From Dinoroseobacter sp039192165 (GTDB lineage Bacteria; Pseudomonadota; Alphaproteobacteria; Rhodobacterales; Rhodobacteraceae), in NCBI GenBank assembly GCA_039192165.1, contig JBCCXD010000002.1:434001-498000 (forward strand): a stretch of 64,000 bases of DNA, given 5' to 3'. Of this stretch, positions 42,514 through 51,412 are shown piece after piece. Made by a program: the position numbers and the translations under genes. The stretch's first letter is position 1. Each line of letters begins with the position of its first letter. The notes below the pieces were generated by a model that saw only the letters and a list, made by a program, of their open reading frames with translations, had not been told where the DNA came from and did no database searches.

Positions 42514-43281
42514 TCAGGGCTTCGAAAAGAGCTGTGCGGCCGTTGAGGCAAGCGCGTTGCGCGGCGCAAACCGGGTTGCAAAAGCCAGCAAACGGTTTTG
42601 CGAGCCGGGAACCACGGCGGTCCGGCCGGCTTCCATGGCATCCCACCCAATACGCGCCACGTCTGGTGCGCTTTGCATCGCACTGTTGGCGGCTTTCGTA
42701 CCGTCCATTTGCGCACGATCGAAAAATCCGGTCTGTGTCGGGCCGGGGCAGAGGGCTGTGACCGAGACCGTGCTGTCGGAAAGCTCTTTTGACAGTGCTT
42801 CGCTGAAGGCAAGCACGTAGGACTTGCTGGCCCCGTAGGTGGAGAAATACGGCGCCGGAAGATATGCCAGCAGCGAGGCTACATTGAGTATTTTTCCCCC
42901 ACCTGCTTCTTGCATGTGCCCGATTGCAAAGCGGCTGAGACGGGTCAATGCGCCTACATTCACTTCCAAAAGCGCATCGTGCTCATCTGCTGTGAATGCG
43001 GTAATCGGACCACTCAGGCCGTAGCCCGCATTGTTGATGAGCCGATTGATGTGGCGACCTTCACTTGCAGCTTCCCAGAGGGCCTGCGCGGCCGAAGGTT
43101 CGGAAAGATCGGCGGACAGGACGACGACATCCACCTCCGCGGAAAGCTCCTGAGCCAGTGTATTCAGAGCAGCTTCGTTTCGTGCGGATATGATCAGGTT
43201 GTGCCCTTTTTCCGCAGCCAGTCTTGCGAATTCTTCACCAATCCCTTGGGAGGCGCCTGTAATCAGAGTGTAGGTCTTCAT
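42514..43281 (-). CDS. SDR family oxidoreductase
   Basis: A 255-residue short-chain dehydrogenase with cofactor motif TGASQGIG (8-15), NNAGYG and the catalytic region NVASLLAYLPAPYFSTYGAS-K. It looks like the DltE/YqjQ-type SDR group of broad or unknown substrate. The ATG is preferred over a GTG three bases upstream. The gene is between aldolase and pgk but has its own promoter with a palindrome, so it is probably regulated separately, perhaps by a stress regulator. Confidence 0.9.
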   Translation of the reverse strand: MKTYTLITGASQGIGEEFARLAAEKGHNLIISARNEAALNTLAQELSAEVDVVVLSADLSEPSAAQALWEAASEGRHINRLINNAGYGLSGPITAFTADEHDALLEVNVGALTRLSRFAIGHMQEAGGGKILNVASLLAYLPAPYFSTYGASKSYVLAFSEALSKELSDSTVSVTALCPGPTQTGFFDRAQMDGTKAANSAMQSAPDVARIGWDAMEAGRTAVVPGSQNRLLAFATRFAPRNALASTAAQLFSKP

Positions 43282-43306
43282 CACATCCTCGCGTGTTATA
43301 CAGAGA

Positions 43307-43334
43307 ATGTTAGAGGCTCTAACTTAAGCGTCAA
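43307..43334 (-). promoter_or_regulatory. Promoter with embedded palindrome upstream of the SDR gene
   Basis: On the minus strand TTGACG (43334-43329), a 16-base spacer and TAACAT (43312-43307). The perfect palindrome GTTAGAG-G-CTCTAAC (43309-43323) fills most of the spacer and touches the -10. TTAGAG/CTCTAA arms between -35 and -10 are typical of MerR-family operators, though MerR promoters usually have longer spacers. Confidence 0.5.
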
Positions 43335-43352
43335 GTAAAATCAATCGTGTTG

Positions 43353-44534
43353 CTATGCCTGCTCCAGTGCAGCGACTCCTGGCAGTGTTTTGCCTTCCAT
43401 CCATTCCAGAAACGCGCCGCCGGCAGTGGAAATATAGGTGAAAGATTCCGCAATCCCGGCACGATTGAGCGCGGCCACGGTATCGCCGCCACCGGCGACA
43501 GTGATCAGAGTGCCGGACTCCGTGGCTTTTGCCGCCGCTTGTGCAGCGGCGTTGGTGGCGGCATCGAACGGGCTGAGTTCGAAAGCGCCCAGCGGGCCAT
43601 TCCAGATCAGGGTGCTGGCCCGAGCGAAAACCATGCGTAAGGCTTCTACGGTCTCCGGACCAGCATCGAGGATCATGGCGTCAGACGGACATGCGTCTGC
43701 GGGGCAGACCTCATGCGCGGCACCGTCTTTGAACTCGCGCGCCACCACGATGTCTATGGGAAGATGCAGGGTGCATCCGGTCCCTTCGGCTTTCTCCAGA
43801 ATATCCAGCGCTGTTCCGACCATGTTGCGCTCAGCCAGCGAAGTGCCAATCTGCTTGCCCTGGGCCAACAGAAAGGTGTTGGCCATACCGCCACCGATCA
43901 CCAGGTCGTCGACCTTTTCCAAGAGGCTGCCCAAGAGCTCGAGCTTTGTTGACACCTTCGCACCCCCCACAACCGCAACCAGTGGACGTTTAGGCGCTGA
44001 CAGGGCGGATTCCAGCGCTTCAAGCTCGGCCTGCATCAGGCGGCCAGCGCAAGACGCGAGGTGGTGCGCGATACCTTCCGTGGAGGCATGCGCGCGATGC
44101 GCGGCAGAGAAGGCATCATTGCAATAGATGTCGCCAAGGCCTGCAAGAAAGCTGGCCATGAATGGATCGTTGGCCTCCTCACCGGCCGCAAACCTTGTGT
44201 TTTCAACCAGGATCACAGCATTAGCAGGTTGTGAGGAGATCCATTCGGCCGAAGGTTGCTCCACAAAAAGGACTGGCTGACCCAGAGCCTCTTCGAGCGC
44301 TGGCAGGACCACGCGCAGAGACATCTCCGGCACCACCTTGCCCTTTGGGCGACCGAAATGCGCCAGCAAAACCACGCGCCCGCCGTCCGCGAGAATGTCC
44401 TTCACGGTGGGAACGATCCGCGCAATCCTTGTTGTATCTGTTACTTTGCCGTCCTCGACCGGCACGTTGATATCCACCCGGGTCAGCACGGTTTTGCCTG
44501 ACAGATCAAAATCGTCGAGGGTTTTCCAACTCAT
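43353..44534 (-). CDS. pgk: Phosphoglycerate kinase
   Basis: A 393-residue PGK. It has the N-terminal LTRVDINVPVEDGKVTDTTR, LLAHFGRPKGK, ENTRFAAGEEAND, the VAVVGGAKVSTKLELLGSLL core and the C-terminal nucleotide region ending GGGDTVAALNRAG and STAGGAFLEWMEGKTLPGV. It makes ATP from 1,3-bisphosphoglycerate. Start at MSWKTLDDFDLSGKTV after GGAGA; a much longer open frame upstream overlaps the divergent cyclophilin gene and is not coding. Confidence 0.97.
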   Translation of the reverse strand: MSWKTLDDFDLSGKTVLTRVDINVPVEDGKVTDTTRIARIVPTVKDILADGGRVVLLAHFGRPKGKVVPEMSLRVVLPALEEALGQPVLFVEQPSAEWISSQPANAVILVENTRFAAGEEANDPFMASFLAGLGDIYCNDAFSAAHRAHASTEGIAHHLASCAGRLMQAELEALESALSAPKRPLVAVVGGAKVSTKLELLGSLLEKVDDLVIGGGMANTFLLAQGKQIGTSLAERNMVGTALDILEKAEGTGCTLHLPIDIVVAREFKDGAAHEVCPADACPSDAMILDAGPETVEALRMVFARASTLIWNGPLGAFELSPFDAATNAAAQAAAKATESGTLITVAGGGDTVAALNRAGIAESFTYISTAGGAFLEWMEGKTLPGVAALEQA

Positions 44535-44676
44535 GGCGGGGTCTCCAGTCTGCTCAGCTCTGGCAACCTTTGGGCCAAAGAGCGCCTGCGCGTCAACACT
44601 GGTTTCTCGAAGGCCTTTCCCTCGGGTTGCAAGCGCACTAGGGTCCGCCGCGAACGCAGACCAACAGGAGGGCCAG

Positions 44677-45183
44677 ATGGCCGAGATCAAGGATCCCGAA
44701 AACACAATTCTGGTGGAGCTGAAAGACGGCACCGTGGTGATCGAGCTTTTGCCCGACGTGGCGCCTAAGCATTCTGAACGCATGAAAGAGCTCGCGCGTT
44801 CCGGCGCCTATGACAACGTTGTGTTCCATCGCGTGATTGACGGTTTCATGGCGCAAACCGGTGACGTTGCAAACGGGAACGCAGAAATGGATTTCAATAT
44901 CCGCATGGCGGGCACGGGTGGCTCTGATCTGCCAAACCTTCCGGCAGAATTTTCCAAACTGCCGCATGACCGGGGCACACTGGGCGCCGCTCGCAGCCAA
45001 AGCCCGGATTCTGCTAATTCGCAATTTTTCATAAATTTCAACGACAACCACTTCCTGAACGGTCAGTACACGGTTTATGGCCGTGTGATCGACGGGATGG
45101 AGTTTGTTGACAAGATCATGCGGGGCGAACCGCCGATGAACCCGGACCGAATGATTACGGTGAAGGTGGCCGCGGATGCGTAG
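44677..45183 (+). CDS. Cytoplasmic cyclophilin-type peptidyl-prolyl isomerase
   Basis: A 168-residue cyclophilin without a signal peptide (MAEIKDPENTILVELKDGTV). Active-site region VVFHRVIDGFMAQTGD, then SANSQFFINFNDNHFLNGQY. It isomerises X-Pro bonds in the cytoplasm. It starts after ACAGGAGGGCC, divergent from pgk. Its last 8 bases overlap the next gene, an exported cyclophilin, so the pair is one transcription unit. Confidence 0.94.
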   Translation: MAEIKDPENTILVELKDGTVVIELLPDVAPKHSERMKELARSGAYDNVVFHRVIDGFMAQTGDVANGNAEMDFNIRMAGTGGSDLPNLPAEFSKLPHDRGTLGAARSQSPDSANSQFFINFNDNHFLNGQYTVYGRVIDGMEFVDKIMRGEPPMNPDRMITVKVAADA

Positions 45184-45724
45184 TCTCGCTTTTGTCCTTA
45201 GCCTGTGCGCAGCGCCAGCGCTTGCCACCGGGCTCGAGATTGATGTTGCCGGAGAGGGCGCGAACGGTACGATCGTGATCGACTTGCTCGACGACGTTGC
45301 GCCGGGTCATGTGGAGCAGATCGCTGCTCTGGCCGCGGAAGGCGCCTACAACGACGTGGTGTTTCACCGTGTAATTGACGGGTTTATGGCCCAGACCGGC
45401 GATGTGCAATTCGGCAAGATGGGCGCGGATATGCGCCGCGCTGGCACCGGGGGCTCCGCACGACCAGACCTGCGCGCCGAATTCTCCGACGTGCCCTATC
45501 AACGTGGAACGGTCGGCATGGCGCGGGCTCAAAACCCGAATTCCGCCAACAGCCAGTTCTTTATCATGTTTGCGCCGGGCCCGTTTCTGAACGGGCAGTA
45601 CACCGTGGTCGGGCAGGTGACTTCTGGCATGGAGATCGTTGACGAGATCAAGCGCGGCACGGGCCCCAATGGCGCGGTTGTGGGCGCGCCGGACCGGATG
45701 GTTTCGGTGCGCGTTACCGAGTAA
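45176..45724 (+). CDS. Exported cyclophilin-type peptidyl-prolyl isomerase
   Basis: A 182-residue cyclophilin with a signal peptide (MRSLAFVLSLCAAPALA, then TGLEI). The catalytic VVFHRVIDGFMAQTGDVQFG is identical over most of its length to the cytoplasmic copy, and NSANSQFFIMFAPGPFLNGQ follows. It probably assists folding in the periplasm. The 8-bp overlap with the upstream paralogue suggests a tandem duplication followed by gain of a signal peptide. Confidence 0.93.
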   Translation: MRSLAFVLSLCAAPALATGLEIDVAGEGANGTIVIDLLDDVAPGHVEQIAALAAEGAYNDVVFHRVIDGFMAQTGDVQFGKMGADMRRAGTGGSARPDLRAEFSDVPYQRGTVGMARAQNPNSANSQFFIMFAPGPFLNGQYTVVGQVTSGMEIVDEIKRGTGPNGAVVGAPDRMVSVRVTE

Positions 45725-45817
45725 GCGTGGATCAAAGCCCGTCACGCCTCCGTGTGGCGGGCTAGCGATTTCAGGGGCTCCCCGCCATGTTAATGGGAAC
45801 TGGACGGAAGGACCCCC

Positions 45818-46801
45818 ATGAGACTGCAGTTTCTAGCCAAACCCCTTTGCCTGGCGGCAATGGTAGCGACGCTCGGTGTATCAGCAGTGTCTGCTGATCC
45901 CAATTTCTGGAGGCATGAGTGGCCGGATACGGATTTCGAAGTGCATTCCGTGCCTTTGAACGAGATCATGTCCGGTGGGCCGGGGAAAGACGGCATCCCA
46001 GCGCTGAGCGACCCCCAGTTTGTCACAATTGACCAGAAAACCAGTATCGATGACCGGGAGCCGGTGATCGCCGTCGAGATCGAGGGTGCCCAACCGCGCG
46101 CCTATCCGATCCGCTATCTGATGTGGCATGAGATTGTGAATGACACGGTGGGCGGAGTGCCGCTAGCCGTCACTTTCTGCCCCTTGTGCAATTCTGCAAT
46201 AACGTTCGACCGGCGTGTGGGCGACGCTGAGCTGACACTTGGCGTCACCGGGAAGCTGCGTAAATCCGACATGGTCATGTACGACCGCGAAACTGAAAGC
46301 TGGTGGCAGCAGGCCATCGGTGAAGGCATCGTAGGAATTTATACTGGCGAGGTGCTGATACAGCTTCCCACTTGGATGGAAAGCTACGCCGCCTTCAAGA
46401 TGCGCAACCCGGACGGGTTGGTCATGGCGGAGCCTCAGTGGCGTCGTGCCTATGGGCGAAATCCATACGTGAACTACGACAGCTCGCGCCGGCCGTTTCT
46501 GTATTCCGGAGAGGAACCGCCCCATGGAATCCCGGCATTGGCACGGGTTGTCCGTGTTGGTGACCAGGCGTGGCCGTTGGAACGGTTGGCCAATGTCGAG
46601 GAACTGACCGAAGGCGGTGTGACAATTACCTGGACGGCGGGCAAGGCTTCGGCCCTCGACGCCGAGCGTATTTCCCAGGGGCGTGATGTGGGCGCGATCC
46701 GCGTTCGCGATGCTGAGGGTCGCGACGTGCCTCACGATGTTATGTTCGCCTTTGCCTACCATGCATTCTGGCCTGAGGGTCAATGGATGCTTGGGAAGTG
46801 A
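45818..46801 (+). CDS. DUF3179 domain-containing exported protein
   Basis: A 327-residue protein with a signal peptide (FLAKPLCLAAMVATLGVSAV, cut near SADP). It carries the DUF3179 hallmark AVTFCPLCNSAITFDRR with paired cysteines, plus YPIRYLMWHEIVNDTVGGVP and SWWQQAIGEGIVG. The CxxC-type pair suggests metal or redox chemistry, but the function of the family is not known. It is flanked by a cyclophilin and photolyase on the same strand. Start at ATG shortly after GGAAGGA. Confidence 0.88.
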   Translation: MRLQFLAKPLCLAAMVATLGVSAVSADPNFWRHEWPDTDFEVHSVPLNEIMSGGPGKDGIPALSDPQFVTIDQKTSIDDREPVIAVEIEGAQPRAYPIRYLMWHEIVNDTVGGVPLAVTFCPLCNSAITFDRRVGDAELTLGVTGKLRKSDMVMYDRETESWWQQAIGEGIVGIYTGEVLIQLPTWMESYAAFKMRNPDGLVMAEPQWRRAYGRNPYVNYDSSRRPFLYSGEEPPHGIPALARVVRVGDQAWPLERLANVEELTEGGVTITWTAGKASALDAERISQGRDVGAIRVRDAEGRDVPHDVMFAFAYHAFWPEGQWMLGK

Positions 46802-46961
46802 AGGCGGCCAGTGCCATTGCGCCCCGGGGCTCACACTAACATACTTTGCCGGGTTTAAGACCTGTCCTTCGGCGGCGGCTGCACAGCTGGCCAGAAAACG
46901 CTCTCTTGACCGACTCCGCTTGTGCGCCATCTCGCCAAACGGAGACATTTAGGTGGGCGCA

Positions 46962-48380
46962 ATGGGTATATCCCCTGTTATCTGGTGGGTGCGCAGAGAT
47001 CTGCGCTTAAACGACAATCCGGCTTTGGCAGCAGCCCTGGCAAGCGGCGCTCCGGTGCTTCCGGTGTTTATTTGCGACCAAGTGCTTGACGGGTGTGGTG
47101 CTGCGCCAAAATGGCGGTTCGGGTTGGGACTGGAAACACTTGCGACCAAGCTTGAGGCAACTGGGTCACGTCTGATCCTGCGCCGGGGCGACGCGCTGGA
47201 GGAGCTACGTGGTCTGATAGCGGAGACCGGCGCGCGCGCAGTGCACTGGACCCGGCAGTACGATCCGGCACAGATAGCGCGCGACACTGCCGTGAAGGCA
47301 GGTCTCAAGGCAGATGGGCTCACCGCAGAAAGCCATGGCGGGCATCTGCTCTTTGAACCCTGGACCGTCGCGACCGGGGCAGGGGCGTTTTACAAGGTCT
47401 ACACGCCGTTTTGGAAGTCTGTGCGGAACCGCGATCCGGGGGCACCGGCGCCAAGCCCGGCCAGGTTGACGCCGCCGGAGGAATGGCCGGCAAGCGACAC
47501 CCTTTCGAACTGGGATCTCGGAGCGGGTATGCGGCGCGGGCGAGATGTTGTGCGCCCGTACCTGACACTCGGAGAAGACGCGGCCCTGAACAGGCTTGAG
47601 GCCTTCATTGCGGGGCGCGTGGCCGAGTATGACCGATTGCGCGATATTCCTGGCGTTGAGGGCACTTCGGGGCTGAGTGAAAACCTGGCCTATGGAGAGA
47701 TAAGCCCACGTACAGTCTGGGCAGCGGGACAGCGCGCTCTGGTGGAGGGCAAGCCCGGCGCGGAGACATTTCTGAAGGAGCTTGTTTGGCGGGAATTCTC
47801 GTACCATCTGCTGTTTCACACGCCGCATATCGCCAGCGGGAACTGGCGGCCTGACTGGGACAACTTTCCCTGGCAGGACGGCGGACCGGAGGCCGAAGCC
47901 TGGAAGCGGGGCTGCACGGGTGTTCGGTTTGTAGATGCCGCAATGCGCGAGATGTACGTCACCGGGCGGATGCACAATCGTGGTCGGATGATCGTGGCGT
48001 CATACCTGACCAAACATCTCATGACGCACTGGCAAGTCGGATTGAAGTGGTTCGAGGCGTGTCTTGTTGACTGGGATCCGGCAGCAAATGCCATGGGATG
48101 GCAGTGGGCAGCAGGCTCCGGTCCAGATGCGGCGCCATACTTCCGCGTCTTCAACCCTGACACGCAGCTCGACAAATTCGATCGCGACGGGGCCTATCAA
48201 CGTGCGTGGCTGGCAGAACTCTACGACGCTCCAAGCAAAACAGCGCTGAGCTACTTTGATGCGATACCCCGAAACTGGGGCCTGTCACCGGACGCGCCAT
48301 ACCCCGAACCGGTCGTGGCGTTGGACGAAGGTCGGCAGCGCGCTCTGGCGGCCTATCAAGCACGTAAGGCCGCTGCATAA
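46962..48380 (+). CDS. phrB: Deoxyribodipyrimidine photo-lyase
   Basis: A 472-residue class I CPD photolyase. The N-terminal antenna domain (VIWWVRRDLRLNDNPALAAA) is followed by the FAD domain with TSGLSENLAYGEISPRTVW, ELVWREFSYHLL, the YVTGRMHNRGRMIVASYLTK loop and DWDPAANAMGWQWAAGSGPD. It repairs UV-induced cyclobutane dimers using light. The ATG is preferred; a GTG nine bases upstream is possible. The start lies just after AGGTGGG. Confidence 0.95.
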   Translation: MGISPVIWWVRRDLRLNDNPALAAALASGAPVLPVFICDQVLDGCGAAPKWRFGLGLETLATKLEATGSRLILRRGDALEELRGLIAETGARAVHWTRQYDPAQIARDTAVKAGLKADGLTAESHGGHLLFEPWTVATGAGAFYKVYTPFWKSVRNRDPGAPAPSPARLTPPEEWPASDTLSNWDLGAGMRRGRDVVRPYLTLGEDAALNRLEAFIAGRVAEYDRLRDIPGVEGTSGLSENLAYGEISPRTVWAAGQRALVEGKPGAETFLKELVWREFSYHLLFHTPHIASGNWRPDWDNFPWQDGGPEAEAWKRGCTGVRFVDAAMREMYVTGRMHNRGRMIVASYLTKHLMTHWQVGLKWFEACLVDWDPAANAMGWQWAAGSGPDAAPYFRVFNPDTQLDKFDRDGAYQRAWLAELYDAPSKTALSYFDAIPRNWGLSPDAPYPEPVVALDEGRQRALAAYQARKAAA

Positions 48381-48470
48381 TTGACATATTTCGTGTAACG
48401 GGCCATTGACGAACAGTCGAGCCGCTGATCCGCGGAGATCGGGTTTGTGACAAGGGACGAGAGGATAACG

Positions 48471-49715
48471 ATGCAAATGCTTGCAAGTACAAAAGGCAGC
48501 GGAGAGCCTCCTTTGACCAGCACCAAAGGTCAGCCGAACTTGCCCCGGTACTTCGCCACTGTGTTTGATCAGGCGCAGAAAATGTCCCACGGGCGCGTTG
48601 ACTTTGTTTTACCAGGCGGACGCCGGTTTCGGGCAGAAGGCGCGGTGCCAGGCCCGGTTGCCGAGTTACATGTCCACAACGCTGATGTTTTTGCGCGCCT
48701 TATCCGCGAAGGCGACCTTGGGTTTTGCGACGCGTATCTCGAGGGCTGGTGGAGCACGCCCGATTTACAGGCCTTCATGGATCTTATTCACGCCGACAAT
48801 GATGAGATCTATGACGCCTTTCCCGGAATGGGATTCTTGCGCGTGTTTGAAAAGGCCCGGCAATGGCTGCGATCGAATTCCAAGCAGCAGGCCAAGAAGA
48901 ACATTTCCTACCACTACGACCTCGGTAACGAGTTTTACGGTTTGTGGCTCGATGACACGATGACCTATTCATCGGCACTGTTTGAAACGGGACAGGAAAG
49001 CCTCGAGACAGCGCAGCAAAAAAAATACGCCTCTATGGTTGATGAAATGGGCGCCAAGGCCGGCGATCATGTGCTTGAGATCGGCTGCGGTTGGGGCGGA
49101 TTTGCGGAGTATGCTGCCAAAGAACGGGGGCTGAAGGTCACCGGACTCACAATCAGCAAAGAGCAATACGACTACGCGGTCCACCGGATTGCCAAGGCGG
49201 GCCTGAGCGATCAGGTAGAGATCAAACTGCAAGACTACCGCGATGAGCGCGGGCTCTATGACGGCATCGCCTCTATCGAGATGTTTGAGGCCGTTGGCGA
49301 GAAGTACTGGCCCACGTATTTCAACACGCTCAGAGAACGGCTCAAACCGGGGCGCAACGCCACTCTTCAGATCATCACAGTGCAGGATCGACGTTTTGAG
49401 ATCTATCGCAATGGGGTCGACTTCATACAGAAGTACATCTTCCCTGGCGGTATGCTTCCAGGGCCCACGATCTTGCGTGAACAGGTGCGGCGCGCTGGCC
49501 TTGAGGTTAAGCGTTCCATTGAGTTTGGCGAAAGCTACAGCCAGACGTTGCGCCGCTGGCACGGGGTCTTTAACGACCGCTGGGACGAAGTCTCCAGTCT
49601 CGGGTTCGATGACAGATTTCGCCGCATGTGGAACTTTTATCTGACATCTTGTGCCGCTACCTTTCAGTACGGAAACTGCGACGTAACGCAGATCACGGTG
49701 ACAAAACCGGGCTAA
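48471..49715 (+). CDS. Cyclopropane-fatty-acyl-phospholipid synthase family methyltransferase
   Basis: A 414-residue CFA-synthase homologue. The N-terminal domain (about 20-130, GDLGFCDAYLEGWWSTPDL) is followed by KNISYHYDLGNEFYGLWLDD and the SAM-binding HVLEIGCGWGGFAEYAA. The core SIEMFEAVGEKYWPTYF has the Glu that helps bind the catalytic bicarbonate in the family. It methylates unsaturated acyl chains of phospholipids, probably for stress resistance. Start at MQMLASTKG after GAGG; a GTG 24 bases earlier lacks a site. It follows the photolyase gene by 90 bp. Confidence 0.93.
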   Translation: MQMLASTKGSGEPPLTSTKGQPNLPRYFATVFDQAQKMSHGRVDFVLPGGRRFRAEGAVPGPVAELHVHNADVFARLIREGDLGFCDAYLEGWWSTPDLQAFMDLIHADNDEIYDAFPGMGFLRVFEKARQWLRSNSKQQAKKNISYHYDLGNEFYGLWLDDTMTYSSALFETGQESLETAQQKKYASMVDEMGAKAGDHVLEIGCGWGGFAEYAAKERGLKVTGLTISKEQYDYAVHRIAKAGLSDQVEIKLQDYRDERGLYDGIASIEMFEAVGEKYWPTYFNTLRERLKPGRNATLQIITVQDRRFEIYRNGVDFIQKYIFPGGMLPGPTILREQVRRAGLEVKRSIEFGESYSQTLRRWHGVFNDRWDEVSSLGFDDRFRRMWNFYLTSCAATFQYGNCDVTQITVTKPG

Positions 49716-49749
49716 TTCGAGCTGCGGTGGGGGTAGAACAGGACGCGCG

Positions 49750-50190
49750 ATGCCAACGGGTGCAAAACTCCTTGGGGCCATTCTCTTTGCAATCACAGGC
49801 GCCTTTGCCGCCTGGATCGGCATTCCGGGGCTGCCCGACGGGCGGCAGCCTGGCCTTCTTGTTCCCATAGCCGCACTGTCCGGGGTCTATTTCGGCTGGA
49901 CTCTCGCCGGCGCAAGACCCGGCGCAACGTTGCGTCAGTCGCTGGTGTTATCCCTTAGAACCGTTGTTTTGATGTTCATCACAACGATGTTTTTCATTGC
50001 CGGGGAAGAAGCGTATCAACGCTCCATCAAGCTGCGCTACAATGGCGCTATTGAAGCCGTGACAGACATCGCTAACTTGATGATATATTTCGGAGAAATG
50101 GCGGTTCAGCCGCCAGTACTTACGGTTCTGCTCGGCGGTATTTTAATCGGCGCGATCTTCGTCAGTTGGGCGGGGCGCGTCTGGGAATAA
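49750..50190 (+). CDS. trgA: TrgA family membrane protein
   Basis: A 146-residue protein with four predicted membrane helices (KLLGAILFAITGAFAAWIGI, GLLVPIAALSGVYFGWTLAG, LVLSLRTVVLMFITTMFFIA, TVLLGGILIGAIFVSWAG). In R. sphaeroides trgA lies with trgB and cysK and was linked to tellurite resistance; the same order here supports the name. Biochemical function is unknown. trgB begins 32 bp after its stop. Confidence 0.88.
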   Translation: MPTGAKLLGAILFAITGAFAAWIGIPGLPDGRQPGLLVPIAALSGVYFGWTLAGARPGATLRQSLVLSLRTVVLMFITTMFFIAGEEAYQRSIKLRYNGAIEAVTDIANLMIYFGEMAVQPPVLTVLLGGILIGAIFVSWAGRVWE

Positions 50191-50222
50191 ATCTCGTCCA
50201 GCCGCTGGGGGATGGTCCGCGG

Positions 50223-51344
50223 ATGACATCGCTTTTTGTGTTTGGCACATTGCGGGATCGCGCATTGCTGTCAATTGTTGCGGGCCGTGACCTGCCCGCC
50301 AGACCGGCCACCTTGGCTGACCACGGGGTGTTTCTCGTAGAGGGCGAGGATTTTCCGATCTGCATTCCGAGCCCCGGGATCCAGTCCGAAGGTCTTCTGC
50401 TGTCGGATCTGACCGACTCGGAGATGGCCCGCTTTGACTTCTACGAGTTGGGTTTTGGGTATACGCGGGCGCAATATGACATTTCTGTGGCAGACACGAC
50501 AGTGCCTGCGCAGATTTATCTGCCCGAAGAGGACGCGCTAACGCCCAGTTCTACCCCCTGGTCGCTCCCCAATTGGCAGGCCAGCTACGGGGAACTGACC
50601 AGGGAGGTTGCGCGCGTAGCAATGCAGCTCATGGGCCGTGTCACGCCAGCTGAACTTGCCGTTCGGTGGCCGGTTCTGGAAGCGCGGGCGCAGACCCGCC
50701 TGAGCGCGCGGTCCCGGCCTTCTCCGGCGAGGGCCGGTGTCCCGGATCTGGCAGCGTTAGAGTCACTCGAGACCACGGTTCCCTATGATGCGTTTTTCAG
50801 GCTGGAGGAACACCTGCTCCGCTTTCCTCAATTTGCAGGAGGGCTGAGCGCACCAGTCAAGCGCGCGGCCCTGGTTGCGGTGGATGCTGTCACGGTGCTG
50901 CCCTACGATCCGCAACTGGATCGTGTCTTGCTTGTGGACCAGTTTCGGATAGGCGCATATGCGCGCGGTGACCTGCAGCCCTGGGTGCTGGAGCCGATCG
51001 CAGGGCGTGTGGATGGAGGTCAAAGCTGGGAAGAAACCGCGCATCGGGAAGCCTGGGAGGAGGCCGGTGTGCGCCTCAGATCGCTTGAGTTCATCGGAGG
51101 ATACTATCCGTCGCCCGGTGTACTCACGGAATACATAGCGTCTTATGTCGGTCTTTGCGACTTGCCGGACGCACAGGCGGGAATTTATGGCGTGGCGGAG
51201 GAAGGTGAGGACATAAGAGCAATGCTCTGTTCGCGGGACGAGCTTCTAATGATGACCCGAAACGGCCGCATTCAGAATGGCCCGCTTTTTCTGTCCGCGC
51301 TCTGGCTCGAGGCGCACCGGGATCGACTTCGCGGGCAGGTCTGA
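50223..51344 (+). CDS. trgB: TrgB: GGCT-like domain plus NUDIX hydrolase
   Basis: A 373-residue two-domain protein. Residues 1-115 resemble a gamma-glutamylcyclotransferase/AIG2-like fold (TSLFVFGTLRDRALLSIVAG, FDFYELGFGYTRAQYD). Residues about 200-373 are a NUDIX domain with LEPIAGRVDGGQSWEETAHR and REAWEEAG, as in ADP-ribose pyrophosphatases. TrgB of R. sphaeroides belongs to the same arrangement. It likely clears ADP-ribose or related nucleotides. Start at MTSLFVFGTL; the frame is open 57 bases upstream into trgA. Confidence 0.9.
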   Translation: MTSLFVFGTLRDRALLSIVAGRDLPARPATLADHGVFLVEGEDFPICIPSPGIQSEGLLLSDLTDSEMARFDFYELGFGYTRAQYDISVADTTVPAQIYLPEEDALTPSSTPWSLPNWQASYGELTREVARVAMQLMGRVTPAELAVRWPVLEARAQTRLSARSRPSPARAGVPDLAALESLETTVPYDAFFRLEEHLLRFPQFAGGLSAPVKRAALVAVDAVTVLPYDPQLDRVLLVDQFRIGAYARGDLQPWVLEPIAGRVDGGQSWEETAHREAWEEAGVRLRSLEFIGGYYPSPGVLTEYIASYVGLCDLPDAQAGIYGVAEEGEDIRAMLCSRDELLMMTRNGRIQNGPLFLSALWLEAHRDRLRGQV

Positions 51345-51412
51345 TCGGGGCCTTGCGCCTCGTCCACCTCGCGCGTAGCAAGAGGAGCGCAGTCTCAAGA
51401 AAGGGTGTCCCG

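Noticed and set aside
45736..45763. Hairpin after the exported cyclophilin
   Set aside because: AGCCCG / CGGGCT stem is interrupted and lacks a T-run; not called as a terminator.
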